Origin: Aradus depressus
Lineage: Eukaryota; Arthropoda; Insecta; Hemiptera; Aradidae
Direction: 5' to 3'
DNA: 64,000 bases
NCBI GenBank assembly: GCA_963662175.1
Contig: OY759225.1
Span: forward strand, 8,877,107 to 8,941,106
Part shown: positions 21,306 through 33,132 of the stretch, piece by piece
Numbering within the stretch: the first letter of the stretch is position 1
Layout of the letters: each line of letters starts with the position of its first letter
Notes under the pieces: generated by a model
Databases searched by the model: none
Told to the model about the DNA's origin: nothing
What the model saw: the letters and a program-made list of their open reading frames with translations, nothing else
Translations under genes and position numbers: made by a program

Positions 21306-21865
21306 TAGTAGTTACAAAAGCTAATTAATTTGACTTTATTTTTTTAATATTTTTTTTTGACGAGAAACTCACTAACATCGTGTATATACACTGATTGTTG
21401 AGGGCGCCGGTAGTTCAGTGGTATGCGTGCTTGTCTTCTGAGCTCAAGAACGTCGGTTCGTAACCCGACCGAGGCTCTTAGTTTATTTTATCTGAGGTAA
21501 AATAAACTTAAGCACGCCGTCCTTCGGGTGGGACGCTAAGCAATGGTCCCGAACCTGTACGAAGTCAGGTACTCGTTAAAGACCTCTACCCTACGTGAAT
21601 AAAAATTTAGGGTAAGCAAAATTTAGGACTCCCACAGTAGAGTCGGGCTCATGTCCACCAGAGTGACGAAAGAGCGCTCTGGTAGTAGGCGATATGAACT
21701 CGTAATTAAAGCTCGGGCATGAGTCATAAAACCTAACCTAACATGTACATACACTGATTGTTTTTGTTTTTTTAAACATATGTTTTTTAAATTACTTAAA
21801 AATAAATTATATCAATTATTAATTCAAAATAATAAAACAAATAAATAAAACATGTGGGGGCGCCA
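21306..21865 (-). mobile_element. LTR retrotransposon B, 5' LTR with SINE inside
   Basis: Matches the 3' LTR from TTACAAAAGCTAATT to ACATGTGGGGGCGCCA (plus-strand view), interrupted by a full-length SINE-A. Confidence 0.8.
21400..21743 (+). repeat. SINE-A, full length, inserted in LTR
   Basis: Head to AACCT tail. Flanked by a direct repeat of about 19 bp (TGTATATACACTGATTGTT on the left, one mismatch on the right). Confidence 0.95.
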
Positions 21866-22860
21866 TATAACACTAACAAATACAAATAAAATAATAAAAA
21901 TCAATAAATAAATTTACTTTAAATAATAGTAAGTATAAAATATAATTGAAAAAATTATAATTTTTTTTTAAATAATAAATTTAATAAATAAATAATAGAT
22001 TCAATATATGTCGTCCTTAGAGAGTTCTGGATACAGATATAAAATTTCATGCATTCCCTCTTTCCCGATAAACACACAATGTTTGTTAAACACACAATGT
22101 TTGTTAAACACACAATGTATGTTAAACACACAATGTTTGTTAAACACAATATGTTTACACAAAATTATCAGAGAACACTAATTGGATTTACACAGTTTTT
22201 TAATAGAATTTCAGAAAATAATTAAATCAAAAAATTACAAATAAAAAAGTTATGAGACTTGGAGAAACCATTTTAGAGTTATAGAAATATTTGCATGGGA
22301 GTTGGACTGATTTGAAATCCAAATGGTGTTAAGTTGTTTGGATTCCATTACAAAAGGGGAGAAGTCCCTGAAATCCAAGTCCCTTCAACTTTAATTAATC
22401 CTGTGTCAGACAAACAAACTAAAATTGAAAGTTAAGATTCAAAAAACCCAGCCGAGAGGCAGAGCGTGGATCTTAGAAACACCAAACGTTAAATGGCTGC
22501 TTTGTTCAATGGTTTCTGATTTCAGACACTTTAAATCAACAAGAATTATTTTAAAAAAAAAGTTTTCGGTGTAATCACACGCAATGTACTTCCCCAGAAC
22601 TAATTTTTCAATTAACTCTTTGCTCCCTCTCCAAAACAGTCAATCAATAATTTACCTGGAACTTTTGTGATAATAAAAAAATGTACAATAAAATAAAATA
22701 ATACATTTCCTGTAGAAATTGTTGCTGGTCTTCTACTAAATTTTGCTTTCTATAGTAATTTGCGAAAAGGGTCCTAATAAAAATTTCTAAAATTCAGGAC
22801 GTGCAATTTTGAAGAAAGTGCACGTATTGACCCCTTCCCGTTGCGAATGGGGTCCGCTAC
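21866..22860. other. Non-coding stretch
   Basis: AT-rich; holds an 18-bp tandem repeat (22,071-22,148), a part copy of family R (about 22,565-22,660) and a block (about 22,695-22,850) that recurs near 53,385-53,520. Confidence 0.45.
22071..22148. repeat. 18-bp tandem repeat
   Basis: Four to five units of AAACACACAATGTTTGTT. Confidence 0.9.
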
Positions 22861-22867
22861 TTTGGTT

Positions 22868-23331
22868 TATTTATTTACAGACGCCTGACATGGAATCCTC
22901 ATACTAGACTTAAAAGTCAAGAACTTAATCGATGATACAAACTTTTATTACGACTTTTAGACAACAGATCGAAACTTACATTAAATAATAAAAGACTCAT
23001 TTACAACCAATTACTGAAGTCAATATGGGCGTATGGATCTGAACTCTGGGGCTCAACTAAACCTTCGAATTCTTATAGAATCCAAACCCTACAATCCCGT
23101 ATCCTTCGAAAAATCACAAACGCTCCATTCTACGTCTCTAATGCTATCCTTCACAATGACCTGCAGATTCCCTTTGTAAGGGATGTAATTAAATCCCGCT
23201 ACAGAAAATTCCATTCTACCCTTTCTTTCACCCTAATCCTTTAGTCCGCAGACTTGCCACAAGATCCCTTCCTAATGTTCATGTTCAGAGACTGAGGCGG
23301 CAATGGCCTCGAGACCTACTAGTGGATTGAA
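22868..23331 (+). pseudogene. Jockey-type LINE, C-terminal remnant
   Basis: In one plus frame it reads TWNPHTRLK, then LLLRLLDNRSKLTLNNKRLI, LLKSIWAYGSELWGSTKPSN, SRILRKITNAPFYVSNAILH and LRRQWPRDLL before a stop, with one internal stop and a frameshift near 23,225. This is the thumb and C-terminal part of a Jockey-clade reverse transcriptase, similar in layout to the copy at 19.9-20.6 kb but from another family. The catalytic part is missing. Untranslated T-rich sequence follows. Confidence 0.85.
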
Positions 23332-23544
23332 GACTAATCATCTACAAACGTTTTATGTTTATTTATCATTTAAATATTTTTTTTTTTTGTATATATTTTT
23401 AATTTCTCTTTCTCATCCGTAAATAACAAGATAATGGATGACATTATTAAATGATTTCTCTTTCAACATCCAAGACATTTATTTATCATGTATCACATTT
23501 GCTTGTTATAATATAACATTATAACATTATATTAGAATATAACA

Positions 23545-23549
23545 TTATA

Positions 23550-23619
<70 letters not shown>

Positions 23620-23620
23620 G
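23545..23620. repeat. (TA)n microsatellite
   Basis: About 35 TA units with a few TGTA interruptions. Confidence 0.95.
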
Positions 23621-23649
23621 TTGTAAATACAAAATTTAAATTAAAAAAA

Positions 23650-23790
23650 AAAAAATTTGAACCCCCTTTCCCTTCTGCCGATTTCGCTGAAACTCAACAA
23701 GTATTGTCTTCATGGAGTTTTTTTACTTTAAATATGAAATTTCATGTCGATACATTCATTCTATCGGGAGTTATCGTGTTACTGCAAATT
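23650..23790 (+). repeat. Interspersed repeat family R, partial
   Basis: Holds GCCGATTTCGCTGAAACTCA and CGATACATTCATTCTATCGG. Confidence 0.6.
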
Positions 23791-24012
23791 TGAGATAGGT
23801 GATTACAATTTATATGTGAACGCTTTAGCTAATTCTAAAGTATTACTCCTTTAAAAAAAATGTACAATGAAACAATTTGGATGAGAATTTCGTGAAAGAG
23901 TTGATAATAGGAGTGAGAGAAATGAAAGCAAGGAGAGTAGCTGTGTCTGTGGGTGGTACAGTAATGGGATGCCATTGTCTCTCTTGAAACTTGAGTTGTA
24001 CTAAAAGCATTG

Positions 24013-24955
24013 GACAATCACAAGTGTTGGTTCAAAGGGGCTCTGTCTCCATCGATCATATCACAGAGCATTGCATACCTCAACACTGTCAGTCTGTGAT
24101 ATACACTATCGAAGAGTACTACACTCCATATAGCAATGATATCGATAGATATCACAAGTGTTGGTTCAAAGTGGCTCTGTCTCCATCGATCATATCACAG
24201 AGCATTGCATACCTCAACACTGTCAGTCTGTGTTATACACTATCGAAGAGTACTGTACACGATATAGCAATGATATCGATAGATATCACAAGTGTTGGTT
24301 CAAAGGGGCTCTGTCTCCATCGATCATATCGCAGAGCATTGCATACCTCAACACTGTCAGTCTGTGTTATACACTATCGAAGAGTACTACACTCGATATA
24401 GCAATGATATCGATAGATATCACAAGTGTTGGTTCAAAGGGGCTCTGTCTCCATCGATCATATCACAGAGCATTGCATACCTCAACACTATCAGTCTGTG
24501 TTATACACTATCGAAGAGTACTGTACACGATATAGCAATGATATCGATAGATATCACAAGTGTTGGTTCAAAGGGGCTCTGTCTCCATCGATCATTTCAC
24601 AGAGCATTGCATACCTCAACACTGTCAGTCTGTGATATACACTATCGAAGAGTACTACACTCGATATAGCAATGATATCGATAGATATCACAAGTGTTGG
24701 TTCAAAGGGGCTCTGTCTCCATCGATCATATCGCAGAGCATTGCATACCTCAACACTGTCAGTCTGTGTTATACACTATCGAAGAGTACTACACTCGATA
24801 TAGCAATGATATCGATAGATATCCAAGAGGCTCTGTCTCCATCGATCATATCGCAGAGCATTGCATACCTTAGAACTGTCAGTCTGTGTTATAGTGCATA
24901 CACTATCGAAGAGTAGCAATGATATCGGTAGATATCACAAGTGGGAGTGAATAAT
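24013..24955. repeat. 134-bp satellite array
   Basis: About seven head-to-tail units, near 97% alike by eye, each with AGTGTTGGTTCAAAGGGGCT, CATCGATCATATC, CTCAACACTGTCAGTCTGTG and GATATCGATAGATATC. The last unit is shortened and rearranged (from about 24,822). The period is not a multiple of three, so frames of 118-136 codons recur in every unit; these are by-products of the repeat. Confidence 0.93.
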
Positions 24956-25074
24956 CGATTGAAAACAATTTCGTCGGAGAATCTCCAGCTATAATTCCCC
25001 AGCAAGAATTAATCAGTTCACAGGTTGTCAAATAAGATGTAGTCTGACCTCTGACAGATTTTTTATTTGTATTA

Positions 25075-25110
25075 GCTAGCCGGCTTTCGAGATTTCCCTC
25101 ATCATCAGGC
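25075..25110 (-). ncRNA. Hammerhead-like ribozyme variant
   Basis: Minus strand: CTGATGA, T, hairpin GAG-GGAAAT-CTC, GAAA, then stem III AGC-CG-GCT and A as the cleavage-site base. Stem I shows two pairs (GC before the core, GC after the site). No ORF nearby to name the host element. Confidence 0.6.
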
Positions 25111-26637
25111 AATCTGAAAAATATGTATATATATTTTTTAATTTGAATGAAAATTAATATATTTTATTAAATAAAATTAAAATTTTTTTATAATAAAAAT
25201 AAATAAATAAAACTATCTAAAAACTTTGATTTTCAGTCAAATAGGTCAAAGGGAAATTGTGGATTAGGGAAGGATTATATCTAAAAACCTTAATAATTGT
25301 CGATTTAATGAATGTATCGATATGACATTCAGTATCCAGTAAGGACTTCACCTACTGATTTTCAGCAAAATGAAACGAAGAGAAAAGAGGGTTTAGCGGT
25401 GGGGGCTCAACTCAGAACCCTAACTAGGCAAACAAATGGCAGACATCCTCTTTCGGTTGTCTCCATAAAATTAATTTCTTCAAGCATATTATATTAAATA
25501 CAATTTTGAACTCTTTCAAATTTTTTTTTTCAGTAATAATAAATTATTTACTCAAAATGAATCCTATGGTATTTTTTTTTTAAATATTCGTAATGAATTA
25601 CGTAAAACTGACACAAGATAATAAGCTACTGTTACAAATATAGGTAATTATCGTCATCTATATTTCCTTGTTAATACTTGATGTAAGGGTACCTGCTCTT
25701 GTCTCAATGCTGTTAATTTGCTGGGTTTGGTGGATCCTCCTCTGAAGAAGAGTCATCGAACCCCCATGGAGTCACATGACTCGAAGCGAGGAGTCCAACT
25801 AGGGACACATGAAGAATCATGTTCACTATTCAAGAAATAAAAACAGAGATCCTTCTGTATACATACATAGTTGGCAGAATCTGGAACATCTGTGTTGACA
25901 TTACCTGCAACACGCGGGGAGGTTCGTTTTGAATTAGAATATAAAAGATATTTTGAAGTCATCAATTGTGTAAATAAAGCCATTTTTATTTGACTCAAAA
26001 AAATATAACGATATTTTTTTACACTGTCATTAATTAAAATATTTGTGTAAACATTTTTTTTTTTTTTCGTAATGTTTGTTTTTGAAAATTTACATTCTAA
26101 TAGTAATAACTTTTCATCTATATATATATAATATAATAGTCTTTTCCGAAACGAAAATAATACGATTTTTATCGAATCGACAATAATTCATTGTTTATAA
26201 AACTGTCAGATTTTTGTTTACACTAAACGTCTCATAACTAACTTCACGTTAATTTAAAAAAATAGCCATTGCAACGACCGGCGGGTTTAGCTGGTCGATT
26301 ATACAACTTTTCCTATACTTTGTATAAATCTAGGGAAGTAAAAAGTATTGTATACAAAGTTAGAAAAATAGTAACAGTGAGATTAGTACTAGACAGTGTT
26401 ATCTGTTGAAATAATCAGTAGTGTTAGAGAGATAAAAAGCAGGAGTGACAGACAAGAAGTGTCTCTCTTTCAACAACACATTAATATTACAACAACATTT
26501 CCCTCAGGTCCCACAAAATTACTTTTCAAAGAAAATTTTATTTTCTGTTCGCTTTCATCTTTTTTTTCACCCTTTTTTATTATTTTATTTGGTTTGAAGA
26601 CATGGATACTTCACTACAAAACATGTAACCCTATGAT
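25111..26637. other. Non-coding stretch
   Basis: Includes a part copy of family R in reverse (about 25,255-25,400) and AT-rich sequence. The minus-strand frame at 25,753-25,998 resembles no known family. Confidence 0.45.
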
Positions 26638-26709
26638 CAACTTCTAAGTTGAGGAACGCCAGTTATAAATACGCGGTTATCCAGTTACAAATACGCGGCC
26701 TTTTATTCG

Positions 26710-27363
26710 ATGTTCCACAGAGCCTACTCAATTCCAATGACCCAACAATCAAAAGATAAAGAACTTAAGATTATTAAGGAAATAGCCAAAAACAATAGCT
26801 ACCCACAAAAAACAATAAATAAAATTGAAAAGAAGGTCAAAAATCATAATTTTAGGAACAAACTGACCAAATTAGAAACACAAAATAAAGTTTATAATAA
26901 ATGGGTCAGCTTAACTTACCACGGAAAAATTTCAGAAAAAATAGGTAAAGAGTTGAAAAAAGAAGGCTTCAATATCGGGTTTAAAACTATCAATCCCATA
27001 AGCCAGTGCCTAGAGAGAGGTAGGGACAGAACAGATATTGAGAATAAAAGCTGTGTTTATAGTCTAGAGTGTGCGACGTGCAGTCAATTATACATTGGAC
27101 AGACAGGACGTCGTTTTAGGGAAAGAATTAAAGAACACACGGCCGAAATAAAGAACCGAGGAAACCGTTCTACATTCGCGACCCACATAATTGACAATAG
27201 CCACACTTTCGACCCATCTACAGGCATCAAATATCTCCATTATTGCTCAAAAAGCAGGCTACTTAATAGCTTAGAACAATTAGAAATAAATAAAGCTAAC
27301 AAAAGGAACATTTGTATGAATGAACAAATTTATTTCAACTATTCCCCTTTGTTAACACCCTGA
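26710..27363 (+). pseudogene. Penelope-like element, thumb plus GIY-YIG endonuclease
   Basis: An open frame of 217 codons. The first part (MFHRAYSIPMTQQSKDKELK, NNSYPQKTINKIEKK) fits the end of a Penelope reverse transcriptase (thumb and linker). The second is a GIY-YIG endonuclease: CVYSLECATCSQLYIGQTGR, RFRERIKEHT, RSTFATHIIDNSHTFD, and SLEQLEINKA with the likely metal-binding Glu, ending SPLLTP. Penelope elements use this domain to nick the target. The catalytic RT part is missing, so the copy is 5'-truncated although this frame is intact. The left boundary is near 26,638, where the element's end sequence CTTCTAAGTTGAGGAACGC appears. A hammerhead-like motif lies 330 bp downstream. Confidence 0.88.
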
Positions 27364-27690
27364 TCCAGTTCTGTTTCCACACATATGTTTGTATTATCTG
27401 TTATTAATATTTGGTTCCACATATATATTTAATGTTATCTAAATCTTAATATTATTATTAATTTTATTTATATTTTTATTATTTATTTGTATTTGCACTT
27501 ATTTATTTGTTGTTTTGCCACGATTAGTCTAGTAATATTGTTTTATGTAAATTTAGAACTAGGTTTTGTTAGGAAATATTTCATGAGTTAGCTAACGGTA
27601 CAGCCGGGGGGCTCCCAAGTTTTAATAGCACCCTTTCACCCGAGATGTATTAGAAGGGTCGCTCTCTGCAAACTGACTTAGTTCATAACT

Positions 27691-27727
27691 AGACCTGACG
27701 ATGGTATAAAGCCGAAACCGGTAGTTA
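27691..27727 (+). ncRNA. Hammerhead-like ribozyme variant, Penelope family 1
   Basis: CTGACGA, T, hairpin GGT-ATAAA-GCC (one G-U pair), GAAA, stem III AC-CG-GT, A at the cleavage site, and stem I of three pairs (GAC with GTT, one wobble). It lies in the 3' region of the Penelope copy; a (TA)n run follows. Confidence 0.7.
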
Positions 27728-28489
27728 TATATATATATATATATATATCTACAGGAGAGCAATTTTGAACTGAAACAATTGCAATATAATAAAAACCAGC
27801 TGAAAATTGAAAATGGCCCTTTTTCCATTGGAAAAAAAAATGAAAACAGAAAGACTTTTTTTACGATTTGTTTATTCGAAAGTAAGGTCGGAACATAAAA
27901 AAAATTTGATGATTAATACAAAAAAACTGCAAAATTAGTGACTTCTGTGAAGGTATTTTATTTATTTAATTATTATTTTAAAAAATTTTCTTTATCATAC
28001 TACTAAAGATAACATAGGCCCTTCTTCCACGTCACCTTCTCCGTTCGTGCCTTCATTAATCAAGGTGCATGGCATCTATTGGCAGAGTATTTAACTTAAA
28101 ACTATGCAGGTGCTTGCTCCACATCACATAGATCCTTCTTCCATGAAAAAATGGTTTTTCAAAAAATCATGACATAGGCCCTTTTCCAGACACCAATTCA
28201 ATTGGTTTTTGTTTGGCGCGCAGCCAGGGTCATAGCGCCGATACGGTTAACAATATTTAAATAAAAAAAATGATAACAATAATAAAGGGGAAACAAATTA
28301 TTATTGTTTTTTTTTTCCCCCCAACCAAACAACAGTAACAAGCCTGAGTGTACATTCAGTTCAGGAAACGAAGTGTCACTCAAGAAGCATGAGGATACTC
28401 CGACGAATCGTTCATAAACTATTGTATGCAGAGGGATATCAGAGCAGACTTGAGAGACAATACGATGATCGACCGACCGCCCCAATTTT
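27728..28489. other. Non-coding stretch
   Basis: No gene or repeat family recognised. Confidence 0.45.
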
Positions 28490-29159
28490 TGTACGATAAT
28501 AACAAAAAAAGTACGATATTGTACGATAAAAAATAATTTTTTTTTACTTTATTCAAATTCAAACCATTTCAAAATTTCCCGCTTATTTTATGTAACTGTA
28601 GGTCTCTATATGCAGCGATAGATCGATGTTCAGAGTATCGATTCAACACTATCTTCATAGTTGTATTCAAAGAGCAAACTATTTGAATGTCCTCTGCTAA
28701 TCTTATCCTGCTAATCTTATAAAATATAAGAACTTTGGTCGTATAAAATTATTCTATTTAAAGTATTATTTTTATAAGATCTGCTTTTAAATATTTATAT
28801 ATTTATTCAATATTCTGTGTGAAAACGTTTTTTGTAATACGGAACTAAAAGTGAGATTAATAATTTAATAATGAGAGATTTTAAATAAAAGTTAGCACGA
28901 AAAGCAATAATATTGCAACGAGATTTGTTTGATTTGTAAGAATTATTATTGAAATAAACAAAGTTCATATAGTCTACGATTAAACATGATTTTTTTAATT
29001 TTTAATTTTAATAAGAAACTTGTATGATCATTCAGTACGATTTTTTAAAAAAATGTACGATAAAACGTACGATAAATTCCTTTTTCACCGTACGATAATC
29101 GTACGATAATTTTCGATATCTCGATACGATATGTTGTAGTCAAGAATCTGGCAACACTG
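28490..29159. mobile_element. Probable DNA transposon with GTACGATA subterminal repeats
   Basis: Seven exact copies of GTACGATA: three at the left (28,490-28,530) and four at the right (29,055-29,110). The right end reads CAGTGTTGCCAGATTC inward, a tip typical of hAT elements. The left tip was not found, so the element may be truncated. The middle is AT-rich without a frame. Confidence 0.55.
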
Positions 29160-29720
29160 CATACCAGGAGAACGGCACTTCTCCGCTGTGATCACAAAGG
29201 GCCCAAAATAACAGGGAAGGCATTCTTATAGCTCAGATTTAAATGGTTTTTATTTTTATTTTTTTGTTTCGTTATCCAATAATAATGAAACAAAATAATA
29301 CCCCTGACGCCAACTCATTACTTTCATATAATCAGTAAAGTAAGTATGAAATGATTTTGAGAAGGGAGAGAGATAGTGAGTGATCTGTAAGCGTGGTTGG
29401 TATCAGAAAGTCCTGTAATAAACACATCACATATATTTTTATATTTATATTTATTTTTTTCATTTTTGTGCATAATTACTCATTGTGTATATAATTATTG
29501 TTATTTTGAACGTATTCTTCTTTACAGAGACATTTTTATTTTTTACGTGTTTATTATTATACATATTGCCGTATATTTGTTTCACTTTATATTATTATCC
29601 ATAATTATCAAGAAATTTACCCATGGTTATTATCGATTTTATATATACCAGTCTGAGTGAGAGAATGAAAACTGACATTATTGCAGAGATATTGTGAAAT
29701 AATTCAAATGAACTTGAAAT
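29160..29720. other. Non-coding stretch
   Basis: The segment 29,330-29,430 recurs near 37,165-37,260 and, inverted, near 63,720-63,810. No gene. Confidence 0.4.
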
Positions 29721-29773
29721 AAATAAAACTTGTTTATTTATGATATTGTCTAATTTCACCAACTATATTTACA

Positions 29774-29809
29774 TGGGAGTACTTTCGGTATTTCTATCAT
29801 CCTCAGCCA
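29774..29809 (-). ncRNA. Hammerhead-like ribozyme variant, left arm
   Basis: Minus strand: CTGAGGA (variable base is G), T, then GATAGAAATACC, a four-base hairpin with one mismatch relative to the other arm, GAAA, stem III AG-TA-CT, C at the cleavage site, stem I of three pairs (TGG with CCA). Confidence 0.68.
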
Positions 29810-29922
29810 AAAGCATAAGAGATAAGACTAAGTTAACATTACAGAATGTCAGCCTCTGGGTAATGGGTTCCTCGAGAGGCTGACATTCTGTAATGTTAAC
29901 TTAGTCTTATCTCTTATGCTTT

Positions 29923-29958
29923 TGGCTGAGGATGGTAGAAATACCGAAAGTACTCCCA
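29923..29958 (+). ncRNA. Hammerhead-like ribozyme variant, right arm
   Basis: CTGAGGA, T, hairpin GGTA-GAAA-TACC (perfect), GAAA, stem III AG-TA-CT, C at the cleavage site, stem I of three pairs. AGTACT is a self-complementary hexamer, as expected if two molecules pair through stem III. Confidence 0.7.
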
Positions 29959-30082
29959 TGTAAATATAGTTGGTGAAATTGGACAATATCATAAATAAAC
30001 AAGTTTTATTCCTTTCAAATTCATATACCTTACAAATAAAAAATGAAAAAAAAACTTATTTAAATAACTATTTCCTTTTATA

Positions 30083-30403
30083 AGTTTAGGATTTAGGTTT
30101 TATGACTCATGCCCGGGCTTCAACTACGAGGTCATATCGCCTACTACCAGAGCGCTCTATCGTCACTCTGGTGGACATAAGCCCGACTCTACTGTGGGAG
30201 TCCTAAATTTTGCCTACCCTAAATGTTTATTCACCTAGGGCAGGGATCTTTAACGAGTACCTGACATCGTACAGGCTCGGGGCCATCGCTTAACGTCCCA
30301 TCCGAAGGACGGCGTGCTCAAGTTTATTTTATCTGGGAGGTATATAGATAAAATAAATTAAGGGCCTCGGTCGGGTTTCGAACGCACGATCTTGAGAGAC
30401 CTC
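30083..30403 (-). repeat. SINE-A copy, 5'-truncated
   Basis: Ends at the B-box region. Flanked by TTTCCTTTTATA (30,071-30,082 and 30,404-30,415). Confidence 0.92.
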
Positions 30404-30427
30404 TTTCCTTTTATACATGTAAAGATA

Positions 30428-30721
30428 GTAGTAGCTCAGTGGTATACGTGCTTGTCTTCTGAGCTTAAGATCGCGGGTTCGAAACCCGGCCAAGGCTCTT
30501 AGTTTATTTTATCTGGGATGTAAAATAAACTCAAGCAAGCTGTCCTTCGGATGGGACGTTCAGCGAAGGTCCCAAGCCTGCACGATGTCACTACCCTAGA
30601 TGAATAAACATTTAGGGTAGACAAAATTTAGGACACTCATATTAGAGTCGGGCTCATGTCTACCAGTGACGAAAGAGCACTCTGGTAGTAGGCGATATGA
30701 CCTCGTAATTAAACATAATAA
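30428..30721 (+). repeat. SINE-A copy, 3'-shortened
   Basis: tRNA-like head intact, GGCGCC lead lost; flanked by ATGTAAAGATA (30,417-30,427 and 30,722-30,732). Opposite orientation to the adjacent copy. Confidence 0.92.
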
Positions 30722-30732
30722 ATGTAAAGATA

Positions 30733-31204
30733 ATAAAAGTTTAGTTCGCATATCAGGAGTGTCTAGGATCAAACCCCATAACTCTCTCCCGTCCCAGGCC
30801 ACTAATGATACGTCTCCCACCAGTCTCTTGACACTTCAATATTTTCACGTCGAGGATTCCATCCCCGTCTTTTTGTCTTTAGCCTCCTTGTTAGCAGTGA
30901 AGAGTCCGCAGGTTCAAGGGTGTCTTTCTATGCAAGATCCTTGTAAAGGGTTGGTCTGGGACGAGCTAATGATGTCACTAGTGTCAACCACTTCACAATG
31001 ACGTCACGCCCACCATGACGACATTACAATAATAGTAATAATTATTGACTGAGCGAAGAGAAGTTTTTTTTTTACTTATTTTCGTATTTGGTCTCAAATT
31101 TAGTTACTAAAGAATTACTTTTTCAGCAAGCAGCTTTTCTCAGGCAGTCATTGAAAAGGTTTTATCAGATAGATGGTCGTTGACACAACAGAAATATGTA
31201 CCAA
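30733..31204. other. Non-coding stretch
   Basis: A more GC-balanced block (30,740-31,020) has a plus-strand frame that continues out of the SINE; it matches no family I recognise and is not annotated as a gene. Confidence 0.4.
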
Positions 31205-32025
31205 ACATAGGGTTTATAGAAATCATGATTTTAAAAAAAAAATCAAAAAAATCTATTTTTTTGATTTAAATCCGATTTAAATCAACTAAAAACTATCAAC
31301 TGAAAACTTAACTAATATTAACAAAACAGACCACAATTTCACAATTTTAGAAAAAAAAAAAAAAAAAAAATTCACAATTTTAAAAAACAAAAACAAAAAA
31401 ATAACAAAACGAACAAAACTAACCGAAATTTCACACAGCGAATATTTTCCACAAACTTAAAAACCAAAAACAAAAATAACAAAACGAACAAAACTGACCG
31501 AGATTTCACTCAGCGAATTTTTATCAATCTTATAATCAATTTTATATTCGAGATCGATTATGTAATTGGATGATCTGCTTACAGTCATGCCAACTTAGGT
31601 GCGATATTGTTGACCTAGTACCATGAACATTTAGGTTAGGTTTAATTATTCTTGAGTGTTCCGTATAAGTGTGTCTCTATTTATTTTAAAACTGCGATTT
31701 TGAGAACGCATTGGTCCATTCGCGTATTGCCAAGCTTGAACTCGTCTACTACGTTTCGAATACATAAGTTTTTGCACGATCGTTTCAACTTGGAGGCAAA
31801 ATAAAATCGAATTCGATAATTATCCGATGGTGAACAACATGGCTGGTCGGAAAAAGGATCCTGTATGGATTAATTACAATGAAGTCAAGGACGGAAAATG
31901 GCTGCGTGCAAAGTGCAAATACTGCAACAAAGAAATGCAGGCTATTGCTGAACGAATGAAAGATCAATCAAACAAATGATTTAAATCATGAATTTTAAAA
32001 AAAAAATCATTTGATTTAAATCGCG
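31205..32025. mobile_element. hAT-like non-autonomous element
   Basis: Ends are rich in ATTTAAATC and AAATCATGATTTTAAAAA in inverted orientation (31,205-31,290 and 31,970-32,025). It contains the start of a BED zinc-finger frame. Target duplication not clear. Confidence 0.6.
31827..31979 (+). pseudogene. BED zinc-finger N-terminus of a hAT transposase
   Basis: Fifty codons starting at an ATG (a second ATG lies four codons on): KKDPVWINYNEVKDGKWLRA then KCKYCNKEMQ. The W-x2-Y start and C-x2-C pair are the first half of a BED finger, the DNA-binding domain at the N-terminus of many hAT transposases. The frame ends before the His pair of the finger because the sequence jumps straight into the right terminal repeat. 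This is an internal deletion, leaving a non-autonomous element. Confidence 0.75.
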
Positions 32026-32079
32026 CTACGACATATCAACAATAACTGAAGAACATACAAGAAAAAGAAAGAATTATGT

Positions 32080-32400
32080 GTGTGTCTGTGAACACGATAA
32101 CTCCTGATAAAATAAATCTATCAAGACGACATTTTATATTTGTATCCAAAACCCTATAACGACGATACCTATTTATTTACAGCAGAATCGGGAAAAGCGA
32201 AGGACGGATCATGGGGGCTTAACACAAAAACTCTATTAACTGCCGTTGTAATGATAATGTATCAACACAAAATTTATTATGAGGATTCAGAAGGTCCTAT
32301 GTAAGGCAATTATAGTTTTTTATACTAAACGGTGGATTGGTTTTGAAGGAGAAAAAATTAATTGATTAATTCGTGCTGTGGAAGTACATTTTTGGTGATT
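32080..32400 (-). repeat. Interspersed repeat family R
   Basis: Nearly complete copy in reverse, ending with TTAATTCGTGCTGTGGAAGT. Confidence 0.65.
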
Positions 32401-32790
32401 TACCTATTATGCATTTACTATTTATGAAAATAGTGAATGAAAACTTACTGTAGTGTGGATACAGAGGCGACGCAAGGCGTGGGCGACAAGAGCCACCGCC
32501 TAAGGCCTCGCGCATCGAAGGTTCATGCAGCTTTGATTCATGAAAAATATTTGGTAGGCGTCCTGGGGGGTGGGTTTTTATAATTGATTTACATTTCTAT
32601 TATAACTATACACAAGTGTCTCGTTTTTTTTTTTTTTTTAATGATCAGTTGTATTAAATATCGGTACTCCCGCCACCTATTCAAGATTTAAAGGTCGTCG
32701 AAAACTAACTAGACGCTAACCTAGTATAGTTTCAAACCGTTTAACTCCCCACTCATTTCTATAAAGGCCCAGGAAGCCTCGCAAAATTCA

Positions 32791-33132
32791 GTTAGGTTAG
32801 GTTTTATGACTCATACCCGGGCTTTAATTACGAGGTCATATCGCCTACTACCAGAGCGCTCTATCACTCTGTTGGACATGAGCCCGACTCTACTGTGGGA
32901 GTCTTAAATTTTGGCTTCCCTAAATTTTTATTCACCTAGGGCAGGGGTCTTTAACGAGTCCCTGACATTGTACAGGCTCGGGACCATCGCTTATAGTTCC
33001 CATCCGATGGACGACATGCTTAAGTTTATTTTATCTCCCTAATAAAATAAACTAAGGGCCTCGGTCGGGTTTCGAACCCAAGATCTTGAGCTCAGAAGGC
33101 AAGCAGCATACCACTGAGCCACCGGCGCCCTC
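32791..33132 (-). repeat. SINE-A, full length
   Basis: GGCGCC head at the right, two AGGTT tail units at the left; no clear target duplication. Confidence 0.93.

Larger units (their letters stand above)
29721..30010. mobile_element. Inverted-repeat element with a hammerhead motif in each arm
   Basis: Two arms of about 140 bp, almost perfect, meet at about 29,866 around GTCAGCCTCTGGG. Each arm has its own hammerhead-like core near the outer third. The layout matches the inverted terminal parts of Penelope-like elements. No coding sequence. A piece of the same family (TACCGAAAGTACTCCCAT) lies at about 33,853-33,870. Confidence 0.8.

Noticed and set aside
22071..22148. CRISPR-like regular repeats
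   Set aside because: Simple 18-bp tandem units with no spacers, in a eukaryotic genome.
23991..24916. Overlapping plus-strand frames of 69-136 codons
   Set aside because: All lie in the 134-bp satellite and repeat each other; no start context, domain or codon bias.
26396..26647. Plus-strand frame before the Penelope copy
   Set aside because: Low-complexity, no homology, runs into the element boundary.
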